Of a stretch of 64,000 nucleotides of DNA, positions 15,420-24,664 are shown in pieces. Both the position numbers and the translations under genes were made by a program. The notes beneath the pieces were generated by a model. That model was not told the origin of the DNA, did not search any database, and was given only the letters and a program-made list of their open reading frames with translations. Positions within the stretch are counted from its first letter, which is position 1. Every line of letters begins with the position of its first letter. The stretch lies in the NCBI GenBank assembly GCA_934565655.1, contig CAKTIE010000005.1:1-64000 (forward strand), read 5' to 3'. The stretch comes from an uncultured Oscillospiraceae bacterium. Lineage in GTDB: Bacteria; Bacillota; Clostridia; Oscillospirales; Oscillospiraceae.

Positions 15420-17044
15420 TGCAGGAGCTTCTGACGAACCGGAAATGGCGGCTGCGCAACTCATGGTGGGTGCTGCTGGCGGCGATGCCGTACATCAGCT
15501 GCCTCGCCTTTTTCCACATCGGCTATAAGGCAAAGCGCAGAAGCTGGACCGGTCTGGGTATCCTGTCCGCTGTGCTGTGGGGGACACGTCCTGTTGTGAC
15601 CGCTATACTACAGTGGCATGCTGTCCGAATCGCCGGAATGGATGCAGGCGTTGTCCTACTTCTTCTGCTGCTGGCGGCGGGGATCGCTGCGGCTCTGCTG
15701 CTGCGCAGCGGCTATCTGAAGCTGCTGGCCAGCCGGGAGGCGCGGCAGCCGGAGCCGCCCGTGCTGCTGGCGGACCGCCGCTGGCGTATCCGGAACTCCC
15801 TCTGGATACTCTGGAGCCTGCTGCCGGGCCTTGGCGCGGCGGGCATCATTCACGCGAACCATCGGCTGAAAAGCCGACGGCTGGCTGTGGCCGGGGTATT
15901 GTTTGCCGTGTTTGATACCTGTTATGTCGCAAGGCTGATCCTCCAATTCATTGACTCCCCTTATAGCAGGAAATTCCTTTCACAGATCAACGAGTTAATT
16001 GCATCCGTGTTGTCACCTCTGTTTCAGCTTATAGGTATAAACTATTATTCGTATCGGCTTGAATTTTTGAAATGGATGCTGTGCGCCGCACTGTTTATTG
16101 CACAGTTTTACATCTGCTGTGCGGTACGCAGGCCGTATCTGTACGCCATTGCGCCTTCTTATGAGCAGACCCGGCGGGATTATCCCTGCCTGACCTCCTG
16201 GGGCTGGCGCACACTGCGGAGCTGGTGGGTACCGGTAAGCCTGATCCCCTATTGCGCTGGCGCCGGTCTGATCTTCGCCGGCGCACAGACGCGAAAGCGC
16301 AAATGGCTCATCGGCGGTGCGGCACTCACAATACTGATTGCCAGTGTTGCAATCGTTACGCGATTGCTGCAAAACGGAGCAGTAGCAGCAGCGGCGGCAG
16401 GGCAGATAACCGACTATGCGCGGGCACAGACAGTAGCCTTTTCCCGTCTCGTGCATATGACGTTTTCCCGGCTGCTGGCTATCGTCGCGTTCGCGGCCAG
16501 CACCATTCTGCGGGAGGATTATCTGGTGAATCGCGCCGCCCGGCTGAACGGCTACACCAGCCAGATCGACCGGGAGCTGGCGGAGCAGGAACTGATGCGC
16601 CGGTTTGCGGCAAAGCAGAAGCCGGCAGAAGAAGCCGCCGTGCCTGAGCCGCAGCCGCAGACGGTGGCTGAAAAGTCGGAGAAGCGGGAAAAATCGGAGA
16701 AGAAGCCCCGCAAGGCGCTGCTTCCCCGCAAGCAGGAAAAGCCTGCCGCGCCGCCAGCCGTCAAGCCCGCGCCGCAGCCTGAGGCGGAGCCGGGTACATT
16801 GATCGACATCAATACCTGCCAGGAGAGCGAGCTGCGCTCGCTGCCCGGCGTCGGTGTCGTTCAGGCGAAGCAGGCGATGGATTACCGTGACCGGCACGGC
16901 GGCTTCGCCTCGGTGGATGAGTTTGTGGACGTGCTGGCGCTGAAGCCCCACTTCGCTGTGCAGATATTCCGCATGGCCGTTGTCTCCGCCCAGCCGGAGA
17001 AGCCCCAGGGACAGAAAACGGCCAAGCGCAAGTTTGATCTATGA
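15419..17044 (+). CDS. Membrane protein with three internal repeats and a ComEA-like helix-hairpin-helix domain
   Basis: A 541-residue protein. Three copies of a roughly 60-residue two-helix unit start with a WR.R.SWW-like motif at about 8-67, 119-178 and 261-320. Extra membrane segments lie near 75-98, 213-236 and 345-364. Residues 400-455 form a charged Pro/Ala/Lys linker. The C-terminus (460-525) is a ComEA-type HhH: LIDINTCQESELRSLPGVGV, YRDRHGGFASVDEF. HhH pairs bind DNA or proteins, so this could tether something at the membrane. I know of no named family for the whole protein. Its stop overlaps the next start as ATGA. Confidence 0.75.
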   Translation: MQELLTNRKWRLRNSWWVLLAAMPYISCLAFFHIGYKAKRRSWTGLGILSAVLWGTRPVVTAILQWHAVRIAGMDAGVVLLLLLLAAGIAAALLLRSGYLKLLASREARQPEPPVLLADRRWRIRNSLWILWSLLPGLGAAGIIHANHRLKSRRLAVAGVLFAVFDTCYVARLILQFIDSPYSRKFLSQINELIASVLSPLFQLIGINYYSYRLEFLKWMLCAALFIAQFYICCAVRRPYLYAIAPSYEQTRRDYPCLTSWGWRTLRSWWVPVSLIPYCAGAGLIFAGAQTRKRKWLIGGAALTILIASVAIVTRLLQNGAVAAAAAGQITDYARAQTVAFSRLVHMTFSRLLAIVAFAASTILREDYLVNRAARLNGYTSQIDRELAEQELMRRFAAKQKPAEEAAVPEPQPQTVAEKSEKREKSEKKPRKALLPRKQEKPAAPPAVKPAPQPEAEPGTLIDINTCQESELRSLPGVGVVQAKQAMDYRDRHGGFASVDEFVDVLALKPHFAVQIFRMAVVSAQPEKPQGQKTAKRKFDL

Positions 17045-17658
17045 TCCGGATACACAGGATCGTTTCCCGGACCCGGGCCGAGGGTCCGGGTCTCCGGTTG
17101 GCTGTCTGGGTGCAGGGATGCCGCGCCGCCTGCCCCGGCTGCTACGCCGCGGCGCTCTGGGATGAGCGCGGCGGGGAGGAGATCGCCGTGGAGCAGCTGT
17201 GCCGCGAGATCGCGGCGGCGGATGGGATCGAGGGGATCACCCTGCTGGGCGGCGAGCCGTTTTTGCAGGCGGCGGCGCTGGCGGAGGCAGCAGCCTTCGC
17301 ACAGGCGCGGGGCCTGTCCGTGATCACCTTCACGGGGCAGGTCTATGAGCGGCTGCTTGCCTCGGAGGACAGCGGCGTGCAGGCGCTGCTGCGGCATACC
17401 GACGTGCTGATCGACGGGCCGTACCGTGAAGAACTACGGGATTTCTCCCGGCCTCTGGTAGGCTCCTCCAACCAGCGCTTCCTTTTCCTAACCGGCCGCT
17501 ATACGCCGGAGGATATGGCCGCCTGCCGCAACAGCGTAGAGCTGCGGATCGGGAAGGACGGCATCCTGCGGGCCAACGGAATGGGCGATTTTATCAGGCT
17601 GCAGCAGATCCTGCAGCAGAACAGAGGAGAGAAAACACATGGCGTATTCAAAATTTGA
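17041..17658 (+). CDS. NrdG-like radical SAM (4Fe-4S) protein
   Basis: A 205-residue radical SAM protein of the anaerobic-ribonucleotide-reductase-activase type. CRAACPGC is the CxxxCxxC cluster motif near residue 28, and ITLLGGEPFLQ provides the GGE SAM-binding motif. It lacks an NrdD partner nearby. It overlaps the HhH gene by 4 bases and the ATPase by 20, so its role is probably within this operon. It might modify a protein in the cluster. Confidence 0.85.
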   Translation: MIRIHRIVSRTRAEGPGLRLAVWVQGCRAACPGCYAAALWDERGGEEIAVEQLCREIAAADGIEGITLLGGEPFLQAAALAEAAAFAQARGLSVITFTGQVYERLLASEDSGVQALLRHTDVLIDGPYREELRDFSRPLVGSSNQRFLFLTGRYTPEDMAACRNSVELRIGKDGILRANGMGDFIRLQQILQQNRGEKTHGVFKI

Positions 17659-19258
17659 AACCGATTTTTCCAATCTTGTCAACGCAGGCTTTCCCTATGT
17701 ATTCATCCCCTCCTATGAGGAGGAGCGGGTGATCGAGACCATCACCCGCGCTCTGGGGGATCCGGAACTGGTGCGCACCCAGCGGAAGCTCTATACCTGG
17801 GCGCAGACCACCGGCTTTGTCTGCGACGGGCAGCGTGTCAAGGATACCATGCAGCCGCTGGCGGCCATTGATTACATCGGCCGGTCAAAGGACGACGCAA
17901 TCTTTATCATGAAGGACTGTCATATTTATTTCGGCAGCGAACGGAACAGCCGCCCGGACTATGCGGTGATCCGCCGGTTCCGGGATATTCTGGCCAATCT
18001 GAAGAGCAGCCGGAAGATGGTGGTGTTTCTGTCGCCTCATCTGGCGATCCCCTGCGACATGGAGAAGGACATCTCCATTCTGGATTTCCCGCTGCCCTCC
18101 GCAGAGGAGATCCGGAACACGCTGGATGAACTGGTGGAGGGTCTGCCGCCGGAGAATGTGCGTATCACGCCGGAGGAGAAGAAGGCGCTCGTCCGGGCGG
18201 CGCTGGGTCTGACGCTGCAGGAGGCTGAGAACGCCTTCTGCAAGGCTATCGTCCGCGGCAAGGGGCTGGACAGCTCCGCGCTGGCCGTCATTCACGAGGA
18301 GAAGAATCAGGTGGTCAAAAAGACCGGTGTGCTGGAATTTGTCAAGTCCGACCTGGGCATTGACGACATCGGCGGCTTGGAAAACCTGAAAAACTGGCTG
18401 AAAAAGCGCAACGGCTCCTGGCTGGAGCGGGCGAAGGCTTATCACATCCCCGCGCCCAAGGGCGTGCTGATCACCGGCGTGCCCGGCTGCGGCAAGAGCC
18501 TGACGGCCAAGGCCATGAGTGCCATCTGGAACCTGCCGCTGCTGAAGCTGGACATGGGCCGCATTTTCGGCGGCGTTGTGGGCAGCTCGGAGGAGAATAT
18601 GCGCAAGGCCATCCACACCGCCGAAGCGGTGGCGCCCTCCATCCTCTGGGTGGATGAGATCGAAAAGGGCTTTGCCGGCACCAAGTCCGATGGCGATTCC
18701 GGCACCTCCGCCCGTGTGTTCGGCACGTTTCTGACGTGGATGCAGGATAAAACCGCGCCGGTATTTGTGGTGGCCACCGCCAACGACATCAGCTCCATTC
18801 CGCCGGAACTGCTGCGAAAGGGACGTTTTGATGAGATATTCTTCGTGGATCTGCCTACCGCCCGCGAGCGCGAGAAGATCTTTTACCTGCATCTGTGCAA
18901 ACGCCTGAAGGATTCGCCCGTGCACCATGAGGTGGACCCGGCGCTGGGTATCTGCTGCGAGCTGGCGGCCCAGAGCGAGGGTTTCTCCGGCGCGGAGATC
19001 GAGCAGGCAGTTATTTCTGCGTTGTATGAGGCGTTTTTCGCGGATCGGGGACTGCGCCGCGAGGATCTGCTGAAAAGCCTGCGGGAGACGGTGCCGCTGT
19101 CGGTCACGCAGCGTGAGAGCATCCTGCAGCTGCGCCAGTGGGCGGCAGAACGCGCGGTGTTGGCCACTGCGAAGGAGGACCGCGAGGTGGCCGCGGCAGA
19201 CGACCGTTCTGAGCCGCGCCCCTCTCAGGGCGGCCGGATCGTGGATTTTGAGATGTAA
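17639..19258 (+). CDS. Ycf46-like AAA+ ATPase
   Basis: A 539-residue AAA+ protein of the COG0464/Ycf46 type. The N-terminal 230 residues are the divergent region typical of Ycf46 ([26 protein letters not shown]). The AAA core follows, with Walker A GVPGCGKS (280-287), Walker [11 protein letters not shown] (334-343), sensor 1 VATAND and the arginine-finger region [23 protein letters not shown] lies in the C-terminal lid. In cyanobacteria Ycf46 is linked to inorganic-carbon regulation, while the role in Firmicutes is unknown. The start overlaps the radical SAM gene. Confidence 0.9.
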   Translation: MAYSKFETDFSNLVNAGFPYVFIPSYEEERVIETITRALGDPELVRTQRKLYTWAQTTGFVCDGQRVKDTMQPLAAIDYIGRSKDDAIFIMKDCHIYFGSERNSRPDYAVIRRFRDILANLKSSRKMVVFLSPHLAIPCDMEKDISILDFPLPSAEEIRNTLDELVEGLPPENVRITPEEKKALVRAALGLTLQEAENAFCKAIVRGKGLDSSALAVIHEEKNQVVKKTGVLEFVKSDLGIDDIGGLENLKNWLKKRNGSWLERAKAYHIPAPKGVLITGVPGCGKSLTAKAMSAIWNLPLLKLDMGRIFGGVVGSSEENMRKAIHTAEAVAPSILWVDEIEKGFAGTKSDGDSGTSARVFGTFLTWMQDKTAPVFVVATANDISSIPPELLRKGRFDEIFFVDLPTAREREKIFYLHLCKRLKDSPVHHEVDPALGICCELAAQSEGFSGAEIEQAVISALYEAFFADRGLRREDLLKSLRETVPLSVTQRESILQLRQWAAERAVLATAKEDREVAAADDRSEPRPSQGGRIVDFEM

Positions 19259-19284
19259 ACAAATATCGTGATAGGAGGTTCCCT

Positions 19285-19746
19285 ATGTCTATGACATTAA
19301 CATTGGTGCCTGTCGCTGTGGCGCTGAGCATGTCGCTGGGTTCATCTTCTCTGGCTGCGCTGATCACACTGAAGGGCGGAGAAAAGCACGGCTTTGACCC
19401 GGTGGAAACGGTTTTCGCGGATGGTACGATCCTGCAGAAAACCCTGAACGAGCACGGCCTTTGCGTCAAAACGCTGTCCGAGAACGAGTATATCGTGGAG
19501 ACGGAGGCCGGTACGCTGCGCTACTATCGTCATGACGCTCAGTCGCCGTTTTTGCTGGAGCTTCAGAATGTGCATGACATGCAGCAGCTGCTGGATTCTC
19601 TGGACAGCCTGGAGAATGAATACAGGAAGAATGTACAGGCTTTTACCTATGACCGGGTCATGGCTTCACTGGAGGAACACGGTATGCGCGCAGAGTCGGA
19701 GAGCGTACTGGATGACGAATCCATTCTGTTGACCCTTTCTTTGTAG
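19285..19746 (+). CDS. Possible DUF1257 (Ycf35)-like protein
   Basis: A 153-residue protein starting 26 bases after the ATPase with AGGAGG. A hydrophobic N-terminus (residues 5-25) precedes ETVFADGTILQKTLNEHGL, then the C-terminal QAFTYDRVMASLEEHGM followed by ESILLTLSL. This resembles the end of DUF1257 proteins (tyrosine, helix ending in Gly, then alternating I/L strand). The match is by eye and partial. The hydrophobic start is unusual for DUF1257. The operon company of DUF2997 and Ycf46 supports the call. Confidence 0.55.
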   Translation: MSMTLTLVPVAVALSMSLGSSSLAALITLKGGEKHGFDPVETVFADGTILQKTLNEHGLCVKTLSENEYIVETEAGTLRYYRHDAQSPFLLELQNVHDMQQLLDSLDSLENEYRKNVQAFTYDRVMASLEEHGMRAESESVLDDESILLTLSL

Positions 19747-19803
19747 GTCAGCCGCCCGGCATTCCTTTTACGAGGTCGCTGTGCAGCTTTCCATATTAGG
19801 CAG

Positions 19804-19833
19804 AAGGACGCCGCCCGAAAGGGCAGCGTCCTT
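19804..19833 (+). terminator. Terminator of the Ycf46-type operon
   Basis: An 8-bp outer stem (19804-19811 with 19826-19833) and an inner GCCC-GAAA-GGGC hairpin, followed by a short T-rich tail. Confidence 0.65.
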
Positions 19834-19856
19834 CATTTCTGTGCGGCGATTATCGG

Positions 19857-19885
19857 TTGCCAAACGGCGGCGGATGGGGTATACT
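19857..19885 (+). promoter_or_regulatory. Promoter of the small-multidrug-export-like gene
   Basis: TTGCCA (19857-19862), 17 bases, TATACT (19880-19885). Confidence 0.6.
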
Positions 19886-19920
19886 AAGAGCAACATTTCA
19901 TCAACAAAGGATCACAGCAT

Positions 19921-20397
19921 ATGTTCAAACACATTCTGATCGTCTTTTTCGTTTCCATGGTGCCGCTGATCGAGCTGCGGGGCGCGATCCCCTACGGCCT
20001 GCTGTACGGCCTGCCGCTGTGGCTGACGTTCGTGGTGGCCATTATCGGCAATATGCTGCCGGTGCCGGTGATCTATTTCCTGGCCCGTAAGGTGCTGGTC
20101 TGGGGTCAGGACAAGCCCGTTATCGGGCGGTTCTTCGCCTTCTGCCTGCGCAAGGGCGAGGCCGCCGGAGAAAAGCTGAAGGCCAAGGCGGGGAGGGGCC
20201 TTTTCTGGGCGCTGCTGCTGTTTGTGGGCATCCCCCTGCCGGGAACCGGCGCGTGGACCGGCACGCTGGCGGCCAGCCTTCTGAACATGGGCTTCAAAAA
20301 GAGCGTGCTGGCCTGTATGGGCGGCGTGGTGCTGGCGGGCATCATCATGGGTACGCTGAGCCTGCTGGGCGTGTCGGTGTTCGGGACCATCGGGTAA
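19921..20397 (+). CDS. Sm_multidrug_ex (COG2426) membrane protein
   Basis: A 158-residue integral membrane protein with four to five helices. VSMVPLIELRGAIPYGLLYG and LPGTGAWTGTLAASLL are the conserved segments of PF06695, the 'small multi-drug export' family. The family name is historical and transport of a drug has not been shown for most members. It is a single gene with its own promoter and terminator. Confidence 0.88.
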   Translation: MFKHILIVFFVSMVPLIELRGAIPYGLLYGLPLWLTFVVAIIGNMLPVPVIYFLARKVLVWGQDKPVIGRFFAFCLRKGEAAGEKLKAKAGRGLFWALLLFVGIPLPGTGAWTGTLAASLLNMGFKKSVLACMGGVVLAGIIMGTLSLLGVSVFGTIG

Positions 20398-20431
20398 AAA
20401 GAAAAAGGCGGCTTGCCGCCTTTTTCTTTTT
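20396..20431 (+). terminator. Intrinsic terminator
   Basis: A GGCGGC-TT-GCCGCC core flanked by long A-run and T-run arms (20396-20412 with 20415-20431). It overlaps the stop codon. Confidence 0.9.
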
Positions 20432-20435
20432 CCTC

Positions 20436-20466
20436 TGAAACGTTTCCACGGCGCGCGGTGTTATAC
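20436..20466 (+). promoter_or_regulatory. Possible ECF-type promoter upstream of the sigma gene
   Basis: TGAAACGTTTC at 20436-20446 resembles the -35 of ECF-sigma autoregulated promoters. GTGTTATAC near 20458-20466 is about 16 bases further on, but it is not a clear CGTATA-type -10. Confidence 0.4.
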
Positions 20467-20497
20467 CATTGAAAAGCTTTTCAAGGAGATCATTTCC

Positions 20498-20977
20498 ATG
20501 ACAGACCAACAGTTTGCTCTGGCGGCGGAGCGGTACATGGACACCATATTCCGGGTGGCCTATGGCTATCTGCGCAGCAGATCGGACGCCGACGACGTGA
20601 CCCAGGACGTGCTGATACAGCTCTATAAGACCGACACGCCCTTCGAGGGCGAGGAGCATCTCAAGCGCTGGCTGATCCGGGTGACGGTGAACCGGTGCAA
20701 GAATATCTTCCGCTCCCCGTGGCATCGGATGGAGGACATCGCCAACTACGAAAGCACCCTGACCTTCGAGGCACCGGAGTGCCGGGAGCTGTTTGACGCG
20801 GTGATGGCGCTGGACAAGCGCTATCGCGTGCCGGTGCTGCTGTATTACTACGAGGGCTACTCCCAGAAGGAGATCGCCGAGATGCTGTCCGTCCCGGAGG
20901 AGACCGTCCGGACGCGGCTGTTCCGGGCCAGAGGAAAACTGAAAACCACCCTGAAGGAGGTATTGCAATATGATTGA
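20498..20977 (+). CDS. ECF-family RNA polymerase sigma factor
   Basis: A 159-residue ECF sigma factor. Region 2 contains IFRVAYGYLRSRSDADDVTQ and DVLIQLYK for -10 recognition. Region 4 is VPVLLYYYEGYSQKEIAEML followed by the HTH SVPEETVRTRLFRARGKLK for -35 binding. The ATG has AAGGAG upstream. It overlaps the following membrane protein by 8 bases, the standard sigma/anti-sigma arrangement, and a TGAAAC-type motif upstream suggests autoregulation. Confidence 0.92.
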   Translation: MTDQQFALAAERYMDTIFRVAYGYLRSRSDADDVTQDVLIQLYKTDTPFEGEEHLKRWLIRVTVNRCKNIFRSPWHRMEDIANYESTLTFEAPECRELFDAVMALDKRYRVPVLLYYYEGYSQKEIAEMLSVPEETVRTRLFRARGKLKTTLKEVLQYD

Positions 20978-22109
20978 CCGGAAACTGTTTCAGCAAACCT
21001 TCTCCGCACTGCATGCCTCCCCTGACACACTTTCGGAGGTATATAAAGTGGTACGGAGAAATAAAAGACACCATACGATCACAAAAGGCATACTGGTCGC
21101 CGCGGTGCTGGCCATGTGCATCACGGTGGCGGGCGCGGTGGGCATCGCCACGCTGATCAAGGCCGATGTGGCCCCGGCGGACAGTATTACCGACGCCGAC
21201 CGGAACGCCTTTGACAAGGATACCGTGGGCAGCGACACACCCCTGGTGCTGGGCAACGACGGCCAGCCCATCAACCTACCCCGGATGGAGCGCGCCTCCG
21301 CCGACACGGCCACGGTGCAGCGCCTGCTGGGCGATTACCTCTGCACCGTGAACGCCACCATGGAGGTGGACGGCTACACCATCAAGCTGAACACCTTCCT
21401 CATTGACGAGAACGGCTCCGGCTTTTTGACCTACACCCTGTCCAATCCCAACGGCGTTGAACCGGATGAGAACGGCTACGGCGAGGTGTTCACACCCCTG
21501 GATCCCACGCTGATCATCGGCGATGACCTGCAGAGCTACAAGTTTATGGATGCCAAGACCTATCTGGACACTGCCGCCACCACCGACACGGAGATGCATC
21601 TGGTGCTGTATTTCAGCGACTTCGGCTTCTGGCACAAGGGCGATGATCTGATCTTTGCCGTTGCCCGTCAAAGCGGCGGCGACTGGGGCGGCACCATCAG
21701 CATCTCGCCCATCGCCTATCTGCCTGTGACCACCTTTACCAGTGAGGACGGCAGCACGGTAGAGGTGTCCGCGCTGGGCATACACATGGATAAGCCCAGC
21801 GCCATCACCAACCAGATCAGCGACCTGAACCCTAAGGAGCTAGTGCTGCACATGAAGGACGGCAGCCGGTATGCGGTGCAGAGTGACCGCGAGAATGTCC
21901 TGAACTGGGTGGTGGGTCTCTGCACGGTGGATGAGAACCACGATGAAAACGGCTGCACCTACAGCTTCAACCGTCTGGTGGATGTGGACGAGATCGAATC
22001 CGTCACCGCTGAGGGACATACGATCGTCTACCCTGAGCCCTTTACAGGCGATGAGGATATCCACCCGGATACGGAAAACTTCCACTTCAATTACACCTAT
22101 ACGCGGTAA
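20970..22109 (+). CDS. Single-pass membrane anti-sigma-like protein (DUF4179 type)
   Basis: A 379-residue protein. A short cytoplasmic N-terminus (residues 1-38) precedes one membrane helix (39-62, ILVAAVLAMCITVAGAVGIA). A large extracellular beta-rich domain follows, typical of DUF4179-containing regulators of ECF factors. There is no zinc-binding HxxxCxxC. Overlap with the sigma gene points to regulation of that sigma factor, probably in response to an envelope signal. Confidence 0.8.
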   Translation: MIDRKLFQQTFSALHASPDTLSEVYKVVRRNKRHHTITKGILVAAVLAMCITVAGAVGIATLIKADVAPADSITDADRNAFDKDTVGSDTPLVLGNDGQPINLPRMERASADTATVQRLLGDYLCTVNATMEVDGYTIKLNTFLIDENGSGFLTYTLSNPNGVEPDENGYGEVFTPLDPTLIIGDDLQSYKFMDAKTYLDTAATTDTEMHLVLYFSDFGFWHKGDDLIFAVARQSGGDWGGTISISPIAYLPVTTFTSEDGSTVEVSALGIHMDKPSAITNQISDLNPKELVLHMKDGSRYAVQSDRENVLNWVVGLCTVDENHDENGCTYSFNRLVDVDEIESVTAEGHTIVYPEPFTGDEDIHPDTENFHFNYTYTR

Positions 22110-22118
22110 CGCGGCACG

Positions 22119-22146
22119 CCACGGCGGGACGAAAGTCCCGCCGTGG
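22119..22146 (+). terminator. Intrinsic terminator of the sigma/anti-sigma operon
   Basis: A perfect 12-bp G/C-rich stem (22119-22130 with 22135-22146) on a GAAA tetraloop. A T6 tract lies about 10 bases downstream. Confidence 0.75.
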
Positions 22147-22242
22147 TTGACCATTCTTTTTTGAAAATTTCCCATTTTCCTGTGACATTTTTTCAAAATC
22201 CGCGTCTATATAGATATAGAGAGATAAAAAAGGAGAGCGGCC

Positions 22243-23025
22243 ATGTACACAGAATATTTATCCACACAGCAGGACGCGCCACAGGAGCCGCCGCGGCAGG
22301 CACCGCCCGCCCGGCGTGCCGCACCACGGCGGCGCGATCCCCGGCGGGACAGGCAGCGGCGGATGCTGCTGATATTGGCGGCGCTGGTGCTGCTTCTGGC
22401 CGGGTTCATTTCCGGCTGCTGCGTGGGCCGCGCCTATGCCGCCGGCAGCGGGACGGAGGGCGGCAGCACCGGCGATGCGGGTACTTCCGTCAAGCGGCAG
22501 AAGAGCAACATCCCCGCCAGCATTACCCTGCCGGACTATGTGAAGGAGGATCTGCTGCCGGTGAACGAATACTCCCGCTGCGGCGACAAGCTCAAGCGGG
22601 TCAACGCCGTGGTGATCCACTATGTGGGCAACCCCAACACCACCGCGTGGCAGAACCGCTCCTATTTTGAAAATCTGGCCACCAGCGGCGAGACCTCCGC
22701 CAGCAGCAATCTCATCGTCGGGCTGGAGGGCGAAGCCCTGCTGTGCGTGCCGCTGGACGAGGTGGCCTATTGCTCCAACGACCGGAATTACGACACCGTG
22801 TCCATCGAGTTCTGCCATCCCGACGAAGACGGCAAGCCCAATCAGACCACCTATGACACGCTGGTGAAGCTGACGGCATGGCTGTGTGACCTGTACGGCC
22901 TGGACACCCAGGAGGGCATTATCCGCCACTATGACGTGACCGGCAAGCAGTGCCCCATGTACTTCGTGCAGAACGAAGCAGAGTGGACACAATTCAAAAA
23001 CGACGTGGCGGCAGCCATGAAATAA
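22243..23025 (+). CDS. Membrane-anchored N-acetylmuramoyl-L-alanine amidase (Amidase_2)
   Basis: A 260-residue protein. A basic, proline-rich cytoplasmic N-terminus (residues 1-38) precedes one membrane helix (39-60) and a linker. The Amidase_2/PGRP domain shows AVVIHYVGNP (first zinc His), a central YDTVSIEFCHPDED, and IIRHYDVTGKQCP with the second His and the KxCP. It would cleave the bond between MurNAc and L-Ala in peptidoglycan outside the membrane. AAGGAG precedes the ATG, and a terminator follows. Confidence 0.9.
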   Translation: MYTEYLSTQQDAPQEPPRQAPPARRAAPRRRDPRRDRQRRMLLILAALVLLLAGFISGCCVGRAYAAGSGTEGGSTGDAGTSVKRQKSNIPASITLPDYVKEDLLPVNEYSRCGDKLKRVNAVVIHYVGNPNTTAWQNRSYFENLATSGETSASSNLIVGLEGEALLCVPLDEVAYCSNDRNYDTVSIEFCHPDEDGKPNQTTYDTLVKLTAWLCDLYGLDTQEGIIRHYDVTGKQCPMYFVQNEAEWTQFKNDVAAAMK

Positions 23026-23027
23026 AA

Positions 23028-23059
23028 AAGCAGAGGGCCTGCACGCAGGCCCTCTGCTT
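23028..23059. terminator. Bidirectional terminator
   Basis: A perfect 15-bp stem (23028-23042 with 23045-23059) with A- and T-runs on its outer sides. It lies between the amidase and convergent nfo. Confidence 0.9.
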
Positions 23060-23073
23060 CTTTTTGAATATCG

Positions 23074-23910
23074 TTATGGCGCGGTGCGCATGTCCCGCAG
23101 CAGGGCGATCTCGCGGGCGTAGCCCGGCAGCTCGTTGGGCGTTTCCAGCACCATGGGAAGCCCCTGTAAGGCGGGGTGGTTCACGATGCGGCGGAAGGTC
23201 TCCAGCCCCAGCGTCCCCTCACCGATGCGGGCGTGGCGATCCTTCTTTGCACCGCAGGGGTTGAGACTGTCGTTGACGTGGACGGCCCTCAGGCGGTCAA
23301 GGCCGATCACCCGGTCGAACGCCATCAGCACGCCGTCCAGATCATGGATGATGTCGTAGCCCGCGTCGGACACATGGCAGGTGTCCAGACAGACGCCCAT
23401 TTTATCGGAGAGCTGTACCCGGTCAAGGATCTCCCGCAGCTCCTCGAACCGACCGCCCACCTCGGTGCCCTTGCCCGCCATGGTCTCCAGCAGCACCGTG
23501 GTGTGGATATCCGGCGTCAGGATGGCGTTCAGCGTTTCCGCAATGAGGGCGATGCCGGTCTCGATGCCCTGTCCGGTGTGGCTGCCGGGATGGAAGTTAT
23601 AGAGGTTGCCGGGCAGATACTCCATGCGCTGCAAATCGTCCGCCAGCGTCAGATGGGCGAATTCCCGGGTGCGCTCGTCCTTGGAGCAGGCGTTGATGGT
23701 GTAGGGGGCATGGGCCACCAGCGGGCCGAAGCCCTGCTCCCGGCACAGGGCCATCAGCGCCGCCGCGTCGGCGGGGTCGATGGGCTTGGCTTTGCTGCCC
23801 CGCGGGTTGCGGGTGAAGAATTGCAGCGTGGTGGCCCCGAGGGAGACCGCCGTTTCCCCCATGGCCCGCAGCCCGGCGGAGGGGGAGAGGTGACAACCGA
23901 TATAGAACAT
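23074..23910 (-). CDS. nfo: Deoxyribonuclease IV (AP endonuclease)
   Basis: A 278-residue TIM-barrel endonuclease that cleaves 5' of abasic sites in base-excision repair (EC 3.1.21.2). The trinuclear-zinc ligands are visible: [58 protein letters not shown] and the C-terminal HARIGEG and LETPN. The length and order match Nfo/EndoIV. It is 9 bases downstream of the phosphodiesterase gene, so the two are probably co-transcribed. Confidence 0.95.
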   Translation of the reverse strand: MFYIGCHLSPSAGLRAMGETAVSLGATTLQFFTRNPRGSKAKPIDPADAAALMALCREQGFGPLVAHAPYTINACSKDERTREFAHLTLADDLQRMEYLPGNLYNFHPGSHTGQGIETGIALIAETLNAILTPDIHTTVLLETMAGKGTEVGGRFEELREILDRVQLSDKMGVCLDTCHVSDAGYDIIHDLDGVLMAFDRVIGLDRLRAVHVNDSLNPCGAKKDRHARIGEGTLGLETFRRIVNHPALQGLPMVLETPNELPGYAREIALLRDMRTAP

Positions 23911-23919
23911 AGCAGCTCC

Positions 23920-24387
23920 TTACTCCAATACAAATGTGGCGCAGTCCGCCCTGCCGTTTTCAATGGTCAGCACGCCGTAGGTGGGGCGGCGATAGTCCCC
24001 CGCAGCGCCGGGGTTCATGGTATACAGGGTGCCGTCGTAGTCCACCAGCGGGCGGTGGGTATGGCCGAACAGCAGCACGTCCGCGCCGTACTCCCGGGCG
24101 GCGTACTGCGCCGCCAGCGGCGAGGACTTCACGTTCCGGGTGTGGCCGTGCATCATCAGCACCCGCACGCCGTCGAACTCCAGCAGCCGCTCCGGCGTGT
24201 CGAAGCTGCCCCAGTCACAGTTGCCGGGTACGGTGTCCATGGGAATGTCCGGGAAGCGCTCATGGAGTGCCTGGGCATCCCGAAGGCAGTCTCCCAAATG
24301 CAGGATGTGCCGGGGCCGGATCAGCTCCACGGCGCGGGCCATATTGTCGATATTTCCGTGGGAATCGGAGAGAACGAGGATCTTCAT
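23920..24387 (-). CDS. YfcE/MJ0936-type metallophosphodiesterase
   Basis: A 155-residue calcineurin-like phosphodiesterase. The metal motifs are LSDSHGN, HLGDC, VPGNCDW, MMHGHT and FGHTHRP, complete and in order. The ATG at 24387 is the family start (KILVLSDSHG); the longer upstream frame runs into the dispersed repeat and is not credible. Family members hydrolyse phosphodiesters in vitro, and the cellular substrate is unknown. Confidence 0.9.
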   Translation of the reverse strand: MKILVLSDSHGNIDNMARAVELIRPRHILHLGDCLRDAQALHERFPDIPMDTVPGNCDWGSFDTPERLLEFDGVRVLMMHGHTRNVKSSPLAAQYAAREYGADVLLFGHTHRPLVDYDGTLYTMNPGAAGDYRRPTYGVLTIENGRADCATFVLE

Positions 24388-24429
24388 GGTGAGGTTCCTT
24401 TCTAGGGTGTGAAGTGCCGATGCATCAAA

Positions 24430-24581
24430 GCCTCTCTTGTGTAAGGGCACCCCAGTGCGCACACTGGGGCGTGCACAGCTGAGGTGGCGCGGCGTAAGCC
24501 GTGAAGGAGGGGTTATCCAGTAACCGACAATCCCCCAGTCAGCGCTTTGCGCTGACAGCCCCCTTTGCACAAGGGGGCCTT
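24430..24581. repeat. Dispersed repeat family A, copy 1
   Basis: A palindromic REP-like element. It shares with copy 2 (34711-34824) the blocks TGTGTAAGGG, GAGGTGGCGCG, GGAGGGGTT, ACAATCCCCCAGTC and GACAGCCCCCTTT-CACAAGGGGGCCTT. The outer arms (TGTGTAAGGG and CACAAGGGGG) form a terminal inverted repeat. Similar elements are common in gut clostridia. Confidence 0.8.
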
Positions 24582-24664
24582 TATTCTGTATTATACCACC
24601 TTTGCCTTGCAAACTCAAACCTTTTACGGTATCATGAAAAAAAGACCATAAGGAGGGCGGCGCG

